Shown here: piece by piece, positions 45,242 to 53,577 of the stretch | Layout of the letters: every line of letters begins with the position of its first letter | How positions within the stretch are numbered: the stretch's first letter is position 1 | Source: Hyphomicrobiales bacterium | GTDB taxonomy: Bacteria; Pseudomonadota; Alphaproteobacteria; Rhizobiales; Beijerinckiaceae | DNA length: 64,000 nt | Direction of reading: 5' to 3' | Assembly (NCBI GenBank): GCA_900470775.1 | Contig: UCBZ01000054.1 | Coordinates: 22,171 to 86,170, forward strand | Position numbers and translations under genes: made by a program | The notes under the pieces: model-generated | Told to the model about the DNA's origin: nothing | The model's database searches: none | The model's input: only the letters and a program-made list of their open reading frames with translations

Positions 45242-46132
45242 ATGAAACTCGCCATCTTCAGCCAAGGCACCGACAAGTCCGCCGGAACCAAGCGCCTTGG
45301 CGTCATTCTGGGCGATATGATCGCTGATCTGTCTGGTGTCGAGGGCGCTCCGTCGACCATGGCTGAGTGCTGCGCGCTGGGCGAGGGCGCTGTCGATCGG
45401 TTGACCAATCTGGCCCAAGCGGCGCCGAAGTCGCCGCTTGCCGGCGTCACCCTGCATGCGCCGTTTCCGCGCCCGGCACGCAACGTCTTCTGCGTCGGCA
45501 AGAACTATCACGAGCACGCCAAGGAATTCGCCAATAGCGGCTTCGACGGCAGCGCCAAGGAGATCGTTCCCGAGGCGCCAGTGATCTTCACCAAGCCGCC
45601 TTCGGCCGTCATCGGTCCCGGCGAAACCATTCCCGGCTATCTCGATCCGACCCAGTCCGTCGATTACGAGGGCGAGCTGACGGTGGTGATCGGCAAGGGC
45701 GGGCGCGGCATCTCGACGGACGACGCGCTGGCGCATGTCTTCGGCTACACCATCATCAACGACGTGACCTCGCGCCAGCTCCAGCACAAGCACCGGCAAT
45801 GGGTGATCGGCAAGGGCATCGACGGCTTCTGCCCGATGGGCCCGGCCGTGCTGACGGCCGACGAGGCGCCCGATCCGCGCACGCTGCATCTGCGCACCTG
45901 GGTCAATGGCGAACTGCGCCAGGACGTGACGCTCGCCGATCTGATCTTCGACATCCCGACCCTGATCAGCACGATCTCGGCCTATATCACGCTCGAGCCG
46001 GGCGACCTGATCGCGACCGGCACGCCGGTCGGAGTCGGCCTTGGCTTCAAGCCGCCGAAATTCCTCAACAAGGGCGATGTCGTGCGCATCGAGGTCGGCG
46101 GAATCGGCGTGCTCGAAAACCCGGTCGGCTGA
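45242..46132 (+). CDS. Fumarylacetoacetate hydrolase (FAH) family protein
   Basis: 296 residues from ATG 45242. Signature segments: NVFCVGKNYHEHAKEFANSG, PVIFTKPPSAVIGPGETIP, SVDYEGELTVVIGKGGRGISTDDALAHVFGYTIINDVTSRQLQ (Glu and Asp metal ligands), FCPMGPAV, and LEPGDLIATGTPVGVGLGFKPPKFLNKGDVVRIEVGGIG. FAH-fold enzymes cleave C-C bonds of beta-diketo or acylpyruvate substrates, or act as hydratases or decarboxylases, with Mg2+. First gene of the operon; the position after a Mo-hydroxylase in function suggests a ring-cleavage product as substrate. Cytoplasmic. Confidence 0.93.
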   Translation: MKLAIFSQGTDKSAGTKRLGVILGDMIADLSGVEGAPSTMAECCALGEGAVDRLTNLAQAAPKSPLAGVTLHAPFPRPARNVFCVGKNYHEHAKEFANSGFDGSAKEIVPEAPVIFTKPPSAVIGPGETIPGYLDPTQSVDYEGELTVVIGKGGRGISTDDALAHVFGYTIINDVTSRQLQHKHRQWVIGKGIDGFCPMGPAVLTADEAPDPRTLHLRTWVNGELRQDVTLADLIFDIPTLISTISAYITLEPGDLIATGTPVGVGLGFKPPKFLNKGDVVRIEVGGIGVLENPVG

Positions 46133-46184
46133 CACTCCAAATCAAAAGAACTCTGCAAAAGCAGTCCATTACGAGGAGGAAACG

Positions 46185-47153
<969 letters not shown>

Positions 47154-47157
47154 CGCG

Positions 47158-47637
47158 ATGAGCGGCGGCACGAGCCTGACCGTCAACGGTCGATCCCACA
47201 GCATCGCGTCGGTGCCGCAGGCGATACTGCTCGACGTGCTCCGCAACGAACTCGGGCTCAAGGCCGCGCGCTTCGGCTGCGGCGAGGGGCTCTGCGGCGC
47301 CTGCCGCGTGCTGGTCGATGGCCGGCCGGTCGCCTCCTGCGACACCCCGCTCTGGTCGGTCTCCGGCAAGGCGATTACGACCGTGGAAGGGCTCGGCACG
47401 CCGGACGCTCCTCATCCGATCCAGGCGGCGCTGATCGCCGAGCAGGCCATGCAATGCGGCTACTGCATCTCCGGCATCATGATCAGCGCCGCCGCCCTGC
47501 TGGCCGAGACGACAGAGCCCAGCGAGATCGCCATCCGCGAGGCGCTCGACCCCAATCTCTGCCGGTGCGGTGCGCATAACCGCGTCATCCGCGCCGTCCA
47601 GCGCGCCGCCGCCGAGATGCGGGCCAGCGCAGCATGA
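47158..47637 (+). CDS. (2Fe-2S)-binding small subunit of a molybdenum hydroxylase
   Basis: 159 residues. Plant-ferredoxin cluster Cys set RFGCGEGLCGACRVLVDGRPVASC (first Cys near 41) and second cluster set MQCGYCISGIMI (near 100) and NLCRCGAHNRVIRAV (near 136), the two-cluster arrangement of xanthine-dehydrogenase-family small subunits such as NdhS, NicA and IorA. Passes electrons from the Mo site to an acceptor. It lies 4 bases after the Bug gene and overlaps the large subunit by ATGA at 47634-47637. No FAD subunit gene is present. Confidence 0.95.
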   Translation: MSGGTSLTVNGRSHSIASVPQAILLDVLRNELGLKAARFGCGEGLCGACRVLVDGRPVASCDTPLWSVSGKAITTVEGLGTPDAPHPIQAALIAEQAMQCGYCISGIMISAAALLAETTEPSEIAIREALDPNLCRCGAHNRVIRAVQRAAAEMRASAA

Positions 47638-49787
47638 ACCCGGCCGCCACCAATCCCGCCGCCGCTCCGGCCCTGCCGGCAGGCTTGCGGGCGACGCCGC
47701 GGCTCGACCGCTGGCTCGCCATCTCCGCCGAGGGCCATGTCACGCTCTCGCCCGGCAAGGTCGAGATCGGGCAGGGCATCCTGACCGCGCTCGCCCAGAT
47801 CTGCGCCGACGAACTCGACATCGCGCTCGAACGGGTCAGGCTCCTGCCGGCGGCAACCGCGAGCAGCCCCAATGAGGGCGTCACCTCCGGCAGCCTCTCC
47901 GTCTCCGAATGTGGCCTGTCCGTCCGGCAGGTCGCAGCCCAAGTGCGGGGCTTGTTTCTCGCCGAGGCGGCACGGCAGCTCTCCGTCGCGACCGAGGCGC
48001 TGTCGGTCGAGGACGGCGTCATTTCCGGACCCGGCAACCTCTCCACCAGCTATTGGGAGCTCGCGGACCGGGTCTCGCTGGCCTTCGACGCCGATGCGGC
48101 GGTGCGCCCGAAGCCGCCGAGCCGGCGTACGCTCGCCGGCCGCTCTGCCCCGCGCATCGACATTCCCGGCAAGGTCTTCGGCACGCGCCCCTTTATCCAT
48201 GACATCGTCCTGCCGGACATGCTGCATGGCCGCGTGCTTCGCCCGCCGCGTCCCGGCGCGACCTTGTCCGCCCTCGACGAGACGCAGCTTTCCGAGATCG
48301 GCGGGCTCGTCACGTTGGTGCGCGACGGCAGCTTTCTCGGTGTCGTCTGCCGGACCGAAGCAAAGGCCGACGCCGCGCTCGGCCGGCTCGCCAGCGCTGC
48401 AAGCTGGACCGGCGGCTTCGACCTGCCCGATGCGCAGAACATGCCGTCCTGGCTGAAAAGCCAGCCGGTCGAAGCGTCGGTGGTCGATCTGCGCGGCGAA
48501 GGCCCCGGCCCCTCAGCGCCGCGACGACTGGTGCGGCACTATCTCAAGCCTTATCTCGCCCACGCCTCGATCGGCCCCTCCTGCGCCATCGCGAGTTGGC
48601 AGGAGGACCAGCAAGGCGAGACCTTGCACGTGTTCAGCCACAGCCAGGGCGTCTTCAACCTGCGCGCCGATCTGGCGCTGGTCTTCGGGCTGCCTGAGAA
48701 CGCGATAACGGTCACCCATGTCGAAGGCGCCGGCTGCTACGGCCATAACGGCGCCGACGACGCCGTGCTCGATGCGGCACTGTTGGCGCGGGCAGTGCCC
48801 GGCCGGCCAGTCCGCCTGCGCTGGTCGCGCGCAGACGAACTGGTGCGCTCGCCCTTCGGCGCGGCGATGGCGATCGAGATCGCGGCCGATCTGTCCGAGG
48901 ATGGCGCCATCACCGGCTGGAGGCATGAGATCTGGAGCAATGGCTATGTCGCGCGGCCGGGCAGGGCGGACAGCCCGGCCCTGCTGGCGAGCTTCGATCT
49001 CGAACAGCCGTTCCCGCTCTACATTTCGCAGGATCCGAGCCTGGCGACCGGCGGCGGTGCGCAGCGCAACGCCGTGCCACTCTATGATTTTCCGTCCTGG
49101 CGCATCGCCAAGAACCGTCTGCTGACGATGCCGCTGCGGACCTCCTCGATGCGTGCGCTCGGGGCCTTCGGCAATGTCTTCGCGATCGAATCGATGATGG
49201 ACGAAATCGCCGAGGAACTTGGCGAGGATCCACTTGCCTTCCGTCTGCGCCATCTCTCCGACGAGCGTGCCCGCGCCGTGCTGGAGCGCGCTACAGCGAT
49301 GGCGGATTGGGGCAATGCATCCGTTCCCGACGAGCGCGGACGCGGCATCGCCTTCGCGCGCTACAAGAACACCAGTGCTTATTGCGCGATCGTGGCTGAG
49401 ATCGATCTGTCGGCGCAGCCCCGCGCGACGCAGCTCTGGATCGCGGTTGATGTCGGCGAGGCGATCAATCCCGACGGGGTCATCAACCAGATCGAGGGCG
49501 GCGCGATCCAGGCGGTGAGCTGGACGCTGAAGGAGGAAGTCACCTTCACCCGCGCCGATGTCACCAGCGGGTCGTGGGAGAGCTACCCGATCCTGCGCTT
49601 CAGCGAAGTGCCCGCCGTGTCCGTCGAGATCATTTCGCGGCCCGAACTGCCGCCGCTTGGCGCCGGCGAGGCCGCGCAGGGGCCGACCGCCGCGGCACTG
49701 GCCAATGCCGTTCATGCCGCGCTGGGCGTCAGGGTCCGGCAGATGCCGATCACGCGAGACCGCATCATCGCGGCGATGGAGTTGTAA
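47634..49787 (+). CDS. Molybdopterin-binding large subunit of a molybdenum hydroxylase (IorB/NicB-like)
   Basis: 717 residues. Hydroxylates a carbon next to a ring nitrogen or an aldehyde carbon using water. Segments: LDRWLAISAEGHVTLSPGKVEIGQGILTALAQICADELDI (MoCo contact, GQG), ASSPNEGVTSGSLSVSECG, MLHGRVLRPPRPGATL, GAGCYGHNGADDAVLDAALLA, ALGAFGNVFAIESMMDEIAEELGEDPLAFRLRHL, and the C-terminal PPLGAGEAAQGPTAAALANAVHAALGVRVRQMPITRDRI with the catalytic Glu motif (GAGE). No signal peptide or cytochrome domain is seen, so electrons may pass to a separate carrier. The length and pattern favour the isoquinoline/nicotinate-type branch over xanthine dehydrogenase. Confidence 0.92.
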   Translation: MNPAATNPAAAPALPAGLRATPRLDRWLAISAEGHVTLSPGKVEIGQGILTALAQICADELDIALERVRLLPAATASSPNEGVTSGSLSVSECGLSVRQVAAQVRGLFLAEAARQLSVATEALSVEDGVISGPGNLSTSYWELADRVSLAFDADAAVRPKPPSRRTLAGRSAPRIDIPGKVFGTRPFIHDIVLPDMLHGRVLRPPRPGATLSALDETQLSEIGGLVTLVRDGSFLGVVCRTEAKADAALGRLASAASWTGGFDLPDAQNMPSWLKSQPVEASVVDLRGEGPGPSAPRRLVRHYLKPYLAHASIGPSCAIASWQEDQQGETLHVFSHSQGVFNLRADLALVFGLPENAITVTHVEGAGCYGHNGADDAVLDAALLARAVPGRPVRLRWSRADELVRSPFGAAMAIEIAADLSEDGAITGWRHEIWSNGYVARPGRADSPALLASFDLEQPFPLYISQDPSLATGGGAQRNAVPLYDFPSWRIAKNRLLTMPLRTSSMRALGAFGNVFAIESMMDEIAEELGEDPLAFRLRHLSDERARAVLERATAMADWGNASVPDERGRGIAFARYKNTSAYCAIVAEIDLSAQPRATQLWIAVDVGEAINPDGVINQIEGGAIQAVSWTLKEEVTFTRADVTSGSWESYPILRFSEVPAVSVEIISRPELPPLGAGEAAQGPTAAALANAVHAALGVRVRQMPITRDRIIAAMEL

Positions 49788-49792
49788 GAACC

Positions 49793-50488
49793 GTGCCAAC
49801 TATCAGCATTCTCAGCGGCGGCGCCGCCCAGGGCCTGGTCAAGGCGCTGGAGCCCGACTTCGTCGCATCCTCGGGCTTCGGCATCGAGGGTACGTTCGGG
49901 GCAGTCGGCGCGATGCGCGCTAAGCTCGACGCCGGCCACCCGACCGACCTCGTTATTCTGACCGCCGCGATCCTCGCCGAACTGGCCGGAAGCGGCACCG
50001 TCATCGCCGACACCGTCACCGATATCGGCCTCGTCGAGACCGCCGTCGCGATCCGCACTGGCGATCCCGTTCCCGGCGTCGGCAACGCGGACGAGCTTCG
50101 CGCCGCGCTTCTGGCCGCCGACGCGATCTATTTTCCCGACCCCAAGCTCGCGACGGCCGGCATCCACTTCGCCGGCGTGCTCGAAAAGCTCGGCATCGCA
50201 GCGGCGGTCGAATCGCGGCTGAAGACCTTCCCGAACGGGGCGACCGCCATGGCGGCCCTGGCCAAGGCTCCCGAAGCCCGGCCGATCGGCTGCACCCAGG
50301 TCACCGAAATCAAGGCCACGGCCGGCGCCGAGCTGGTCGCCCCCTTGCCGCAAGGGTTCGATCTGGCGACGCGCTATACCGCCGGCATCGTCACGGGCTC
50401 GGCGCATGAAGCAGCCGCGCGCGAACTGCTGACCCTGCTGACGGCGCAATCAACGCAACCCGAGCGGCAACGCTGCGGCTTTCTCTGA
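49793..50488 (+). CDS. Signal-less ModA-like substrate-binding domain protein
   Basis: 231 residues from GTG 49793. TISILSGGAAQGLVKALEPDFVASSGFGIEGTFGAVGAMRAKLDAGHPTDLVILTAAILAELAGSG matches the N-lobe of molybdate-type periplasmic-binding proteins (substrate-binding domain 11). No signal peptide precedes it: the first strand begins at residue 3. A cytoplasmic location is therefore expected. It is last in the operon with the Mo hydroxylase (5-base gap), suggesting a ligand-binding or cofactor-handling role in the cytosol; this is inference. Confidence 0.82.
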   Translation: MPTISILSGGAAQGLVKALEPDFVASSGFGIEGTFGAVGAMRAKLDAGHPTDLVILTAAILAELAGSGTVIADTVTDIGLVETAVAIRTGDPVPGVGNADELRAALLAADAIYFPDPKLATAGIHFAGVLEKLGIAAAVESRLKTFPNGATAMAALAKAPEARPIGCTQVTEIKATAGAELVAPLPQGFDLATRYTAGIVTGSAHEAAARELLTLLTAQSTQPERQRCGFL

Positions 50489-50489
50489 A

Positions 50490-50516
50490 ACGACCGGCAG
50501 ATCCGGCCGTCTTTTG
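50490..50516 (+). terminator. Weak candidate terminator after the catabolic operon
   Basis: An imperfect stem ACGACCGG / CCGGCCGT (one mismatch) with a CAGAT loop is followed by CTTTTG, shortly after the TGA at 50486-50488. The T tract is short. Confidence 0.3.
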
Positions 50517-50668
50517 CCAGGTTGAACCGGTCGCGGGGGTAGCTTGACCATCGCGGGAAGTTTCGGTTCCCAAAACCACCGCGCGATGTTATCCGGTTCG
50601 CCATCGCAGCGGGGTCCGGAAGGCTTGCTGTGATGGTTCGCGGGTGATCTGATGCACGTGTGATCCGT

Positions 50669-50745
50669 CGGGGTATAGCGCAGCCCGGTAGCGCATCTGC
50701 TTTGGGAGCAGAGGGTCCCAGGTTCGAATCCTGGTGCCCCGACCA
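50669..50745 (+). tRNA. tRNA-Pro (TGG)
   Basis: A 77-base cloverleaf with encoded CCA. The acceptor stem CGGGGTA pairs with TGCCCCG; the anticodon stem-loop TCTGC-TTTGGGA-GCAGA gives anticodon TGG at 50703-50705; the T-loop is GGTTCGAATCC. It lies between the catabolic operon and the complex I subunit gene. Confidence 0.96.
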
Positions 50746-50827
50746 TTCCGGGGGTTTCATGTGGTCCGCGCGAGCGGGCCGACCACTGGCGCTGGCCAGG
50801 ATATCAGGTGAGGGCCGAGCCAGAGCC

Positions 50828-51133
50828 ATGACCGCACGCATCTACCGCCCCGCCCGCACGGCCATGCAGTCCGGCACCGCCAAGACCGAGCGCTGGCTGC
50901 TCGAATACGAGCCGGAGCAGCCGCGCCAGATCGAGCCGCTGATGGGCTGGACCTCCTCGGGCGACATGAAGAGTCAGCTCAAGCTCTGGTTCGACAGCGA
51001 GGCCGAAGCCGTCGCTTATGCCACGCGCAACGGCATTCCCTACCGCGTCGAGCAGCCCAACGAGCCCGCGCGCCGCGCGATCGCCTATTCCGACAATTTC
51101 AAGTTCTCGCGCCTGGGACAGTGGACGCATTGA
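50828..51133 (+). CDS. Complex I accessory subunit (NDUFS4/ETC C1 family)
   Basis: 101 residues from ATG 50828. MTARIYRPARTAMQSGTAKTERWLLEYEPEQPRQIEPLMGWTSSGDMKSQLKLWFDSEAEAVAYATRNGIPYRVEQPNEPARRAIAYSDNFKFSRLGQWTH is the alphaproteobacterial homologue of mitochondrial NDUFS4 (18 kDa), with the conserved P(S/A)xxxMQSG, GWTSSGDMxxQ and YSDNFKFxRxxxWTH. It stabilises the NADH-dehydrogenase module. The position next to tRNA genes, away from nuo genes, is usual for this family. Confidence 0.93.
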   Translation: MTARIYRPARTAMQSGTAKTERWLLEYEPEQPRQIEPLMGWTSSGDMKSQLKLWFDSEAEAVAYATRNGIPYRVEQPNEPARRAIAYSDNFKFSRLGQWTH

Positions 51134-51240
51134 GCTTGGGGACGCATTGATCCTTAGGGACACGCCGATTTTCGGACGCGCCGGTTTTGGGGCGCGTTGA
51201 GATTTTTGAGACAGGCGAGGGCGCCTTAGCCCTTGCTTCC

Positions 51241-51317
51241 GGGCCCGTAGCTCAGATGGATAGAGCAGCAGCCTTCTAAGCTGCTGGTCGCTGGTTCGAA
51301 TCCAGCCGGGCTCGCCA
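51241..51317 (+). tRNA. tRNA-Arg (TCT)
   Basis: A 77-base cloverleaf with encoded CCA. The acceptor GGGCCCG pairs with CGGGCTC (one G-T pair); the anticodon stem GCAGC-CTTCTAA-GCTGC gives anticodon TCT at 51275-51277; the T-loop is GGTTCGAATCC. Accessory DNA begins directly after its CCA end. Confidence 0.96.
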
Positions 51318-51499
51318 ATTCTTTCGCTTTTTCAGTGATTTAGCGAGTATACAAAGGCGACGTGTTACCCGGAATTTGCTCAGGGTAGCGCACGGGTAGC
51401 ATTCTGGCGAACCGGTCGTCACGACTCTGAGCGCGAGCCTTCGCAGGCGTTGCTCCATCTCCGGGTCGTATCGATCGCCCGCACCAGTGCCTGGCGCGC
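51318..51499. other. Non-coding junction between tRNA-Arg and accessory island
   Basis: 182 bases without a convincing gene. A minus-strand frame runs toward the tRNA and ends near 51340, but no recombinase motif is visible in it. No second copy of the tRNA 3' end (attachment-site repeat) was found by eye elsewhere in the window. Confidence 0.4.
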
Positions 51500-51805
51500 T
51501 CATGGCTGCACCATGCCGGCGAGGCCATCGCGCAGAAGCTGCAAGGGCTTGATCACGGCCTCTTCGATGAAATCGCCCTCACGGGCGAGGATGACGTTGA
51601 GCAGCGCCAGCGCGCCGGCCATCGTCGTGGGCGTGACCTCGTAGCAGGCGTCTGCCGCCGCCGCCCATTGTTCATAGACCGCGTCATCTGTCACGCGACC
51701 GACATCAGCCGGTAGGGCTTTGGAGAGCGCGTCGATCGCGAAGAACTTTGCCGCGAGAGCTGAGAGCGGGTCGCTGCCCGCCGCCGTGTTCGGAGCCAGG
51801 CTCAT
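51500..51805 (-). CDS. Small helical protein of unknown function (island)
   Basis: 101 residues. Mostly alpha-helical in pattern: DPLSALAAKFFAIDALSKALPADVGRVTDDAVYEQWAAAADACYEVTPTTMAGALALLNVILAREGDFIEEAVIKPLQLLRDGLAGMV. No signal or membrane segment. The start overlaps the upstream stop by ATGA (51802-51805), so it is coupled to the 126-residue protein. The layout of paired small helical proteins divergent from an XRE repressor is common in alphaproteobacterial prophage-like islands. Function not recognised. Confidence 0.7.
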   Translation of the reverse strand: MSLAPNTAAGSDPLSALAAKFFAIDALSKALPADVGRVTDDAVYEQWAAAADACYEVTPTTMAGALALLNVILAREGDFIEEAVIKPLQLLRDGLAGMVQP

Positions 51806-52182
51806 GACTGCACCTCCCGATCATCCTGGCCGAGCATCACCACGAGAGCCTCGAGGCGCTCGATGATGTGACCGCAGAGAGTGGCAAGCGCATTCATCTC
51901 TCTCGGTTCAGAGAGGGAGTTGGCGGCCATCAACGCCGCTTCGACGAAATCCTTGGTGAAGCTTACATGGTCGATCTGCCGCAGCGTCTCGGGGCCTCTT
52001 AGCGAGGCTGTAGATGAGCCCGGGCGAAGCTTGCAGCGCTCACCTTGGGCTTGAAGAAGCTCGATGGCTTCGCGCTGAGTGTCAGCGTCTGCAGCGTGGA
52101 ATGCGGCCGCGAGCGACTGGAACTCGTCGGCGTCGATTTCGGGCAAGCCGGTAGCGGCTGCCGGCGCGGTGGCTTTCGGCAT
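51802..52182 (-). CDS. Small protein of unknown function (island), repressor-divergent
   Basis: 126 residues; ATG 52182 follows AGGAGA. N-terminal helix LPEIDADEFQSLAAAFHAADADTQREAIELLQAQGE, then FVEAALMAANSLSEPREMNALATLCGHIIERLEALVVMLGQDDREVQS, a helical bundle similar in size to the downstream partner. First gene of the leftward operon. Its 5' region contains the first of two identical-type operators, so it is probably controlled by the divergent XRE protein. Function not recognised. Confidence 0.7.
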   Translation of the reverse strand: MPKATAPAAATGLPEIDADEFQSLAAAFHAADADTQREAIELLQAQGERCKLRPGSSTASLRGPETLRQIDHVSFTKDFVEAALMAANSLSEPREMNALATLCGHIIERLEALVVMLGQDDREVQS

Positions 52183-52192
52183 TGGTGTCTCC

Positions 52193-52215
52193 TAATGGTG
52201 ATAAACGCACCATTA
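52193..52215. promoter_or_regulatory. Operator 1 of the divergent island promoter (TGGTGATAAACGCACCA)
   Basis: The 8-base arms TAATGGTG / CACCATTA flank ATAAACG. The core 52196-52212 matches operator 2 in 14 of 17 positions (both begin TGGTGATAA and end CACCA). It lies just before the leftward ribosome-binding site. Confidence 0.8.
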
Positions 52216-52235
52216 ACGATTGTTCTATGTTCGGT

Positions 52236-52269
52236 TTGATGTCAACCACATTTGGTGATAATCTCACCA
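52236..52269 (+). promoter_or_regulatory. Operator 2 and probable promoter of the XRE gene
   Basis: TGGTGA-TAATC-TCACCA at 52253-52269 ends one base before the ATG at 52271. GATAAT (52257-52262) inside it looks like a -10 box, with TTGATG (52236-52241) 15 bases upstream. The transcript would then begin at about the ATG, giving a leaderless message; there is no ribosome-binding site. Repressor binding would cover the -10 box. Confidence 0.65.
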
Positions 52270-52270
52270 C

Positions 52271-52687
52271 ATGAAATCAGTTCAATGCCGAATGGCCCGC
52301 GCGGCCCTTAATTGGAGCACTGCGGATCTCGCTCGCGAGGCAGGCGTCGGTTCCAACACCGTCAATCGGTTTGAAGCCGGACAGGACGCGCGAGTGAGCA
52401 GCGTCGAGAAGATGCGAGCCGCGCTCGAAGCGGCCGGCGTGATCTTCGTCGCGGAGAACGGGGAAGGCCCTGGCGTGCGGCTCAGAAAGGCGCCTGCCCC
52501 TCAGGCGGCCACAGAGGCCGATATGCAGGCGAGTGCCGCTGTGGTGCGCGCCCAGGCTGCGGATGCCGTTGACGAAGCGCTGAGCGGCGCTGATGCTACC
52601 GAGCAAGAGAAGTCGGATCGTCGGGGCGCTCTAACGGATGAGCCGGTGGTGATAGAACAGGCGCGGGGCAAGGGAACCAAGGGATGA
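52271..52687 (+). CDS. XRE-family HTH regulator
   Basis: 138 residues. The HTH lies in residues ~5-60: CRMARAALNWSTADLAREAGVGSNTVNRFEAGQDARVSSVEKMRAALEAAGVIFVAENGEGPGVRLRK. The rest is an Ala/Glu-rich tail without a recognised domain. The MxRAALNWSTxDLAxxAGV...AGVxFxxENGxGxGVRLRK pattern is frequent in Hyphomicrobiales phage-like regions. It probably binds the two TGGTGATAA-type operators and represses itself and the leftward pair. It overlaps the next gene by ATGA at 52684-52687. Confidence 0.9.
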   Translation: MKSVQCRMARAALNWSTADLAREAGVGSNTVNRFEAGQDARVSSVEKMRAALEAAGVIFVAENGEGPGVRLRKAPAPQAATEADMQASAAVVRAQAADAVDEALSGADATEQEKSDRRGALTDEPVVIEQARGKGTKG

Positions 52688-52950
52688 TCGACGAACTTCC
52701 CGAGATCGAGCGCTCGCCTTTGTGCGGAAAGGTTACGCGCGACGGTGAGACGGTCGACGTCCAAATCTATCGGCTGGCCGATGGCGATGAAAGCTGGTCG
52801 TTGGAGGTGGTCGACACCGACGGCGGCTCGACGGTTTGGAACGACCTGTTTGAGACGGACCAAGCGGCCTACGACGAGTTTCTCACGACGCTGGAGCGAG
52901 AAGGCATCGGCTGCTTTCGGCAGGCACCCTCCGATACACACCTGAACTGA
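52684..52950 (+). CDS. Small acidic protein of unknown function (island)
   Basis: 88 residues: MIDELPEIERSPLCGKVTRDGETVDVQIYRLADGDESWSLEVVDTDGGSTVWNDLFETDQAAYDEFLTTLEREGIGCF, a beta-hairpin-rich part followed by a helix; strongly acidic. Coupled to the XRE regulator by ATGA. No known family. Size, charge and coupling to a repressor make an antitoxin- or anti-repressor-like role possible, but nothing shows it. Confidence 0.65.
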   Translation: MIDELPEIERSPLCGKVTRDGETVDVQIYRLADGDESWSLEVVDTDGGSTVWNDLFETDQAAYDEFLTTLEREGIGCFRQAPSDTHLN

Positions 52951-53044
52951 AAAGGCGACGGACGGCGTGCGCCTAGCAGGCCGTAGACGGCAGGTCGGGC
53001 GTCAGGCTACGCAAGGCGGCCAAGTAGCGGTTGAGAGGTGCCAG

Positions 53045-53311
53045 GTGTCCGACGAGCGACCCAACCCCGTAATGACGGCAGACGACGTCGCGGCCACGAT
53101 TTTCGCCGCGCTCACCGCGCTGGCCGCTGCCGGCGCTGGCAAGAGAAGCCTTTCGCCAAACGAGATGCTGGACGTTGTCGCGATCGAGCTGCGCGACATG
53201 GTCGATGGCATGAAGAAGCGAGGGGATCAGGGCACGCCGGGCTCGATCTGCATGACGATGGTTGCTGATCTTCTGGATGCGTCGGCGCCTCCCAAGAAAG
53301 AGCGGGCATGA
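53045..53311 (+). CDS. Small protein of unknown function (island)
   Basis: 88 residues from GTG 53045, which has GAGAGG six bases upstream; an open frame extends back to 52967 but with Arg/Gln-rich non-protein composition. VMTADDVAATIFAALTALAAAGAGKRSLSPNEMLDVVAIELRDMVDGMKKRGDQGTPGSICMTMVADLLDAS suggests three to four helices. Overlaps the next gene by ATGA (53308-53311). Family not recognised. Confidence 0.6.
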   Translation: MSDERPNPVMTADDVAATIFAALTALAAAGAGKRSLSPNEMLDVVAIELRDMVDGMKKRGDQGTPGSICMTMVADLLDASAPPKKERA

Positions 53312-53577
53312 ACGAGGCAGCCGGAAGCGAGCCCATCTCGGCCGATGCGTTCAAGCGCGTCGTTGAGACGTTCGGGCAATCGCTCGCGGAGGCAGTCGCG
53401 GCGTCCTGCACGGGCGACCAGACCGAGTTCCTTCGCAAGCTGGCGGCAGAGGTCCGTTCTTCAGCTGCGGCGATGGAAGCAGAATCGACGGAAACGGCCA
53501 AGGCTCTTCACCTGACCGCGGACAAGCTCGATGACGCCGCGATGCTGGAGGCGTCGGCGCCGGAGACAGGCAAGTGA
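53308..53577 (+). CDS. Small helical protein of unknown function (island)
   Basis: 89 residues, almost entirely amphipathic helix: ADAFKRVVETFGQSLAEAVAASCTGDQTEFLRKLAAEVRSSAAAMEAESTETAKALHLTADKLDDAAMLEASAPETGK. Coupled to its neighbours on both sides by 4-base overlaps (ATGA upstream, GTGA with the AbiTii gene downstream). Such coupling suggests a stoichiometric partner of the next protein; inference only. Confidence 0.65.
   Translation: MNEAAGSEPISADAFKRVVETFGQSLAEAVAASCTGDQTEFLRKLAAEVRSSAAAMEAESTETAKALHLTADKLDDAAMLEASAPETGK

Noticed and set aside
50374..50841. Minus-strand protein containing HQDSNLGPSAPKADALPGCAIPRR
   Set aside because: That peptide is the antisense translation of tRNA-Pro, a well-known false annotation.
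51276..51503. Minus-strand protein ending RARLDSNQRPAA
   Set aside because: Its end is antisense of tRNA-Arg; no integrase motif could be seen in the rest.
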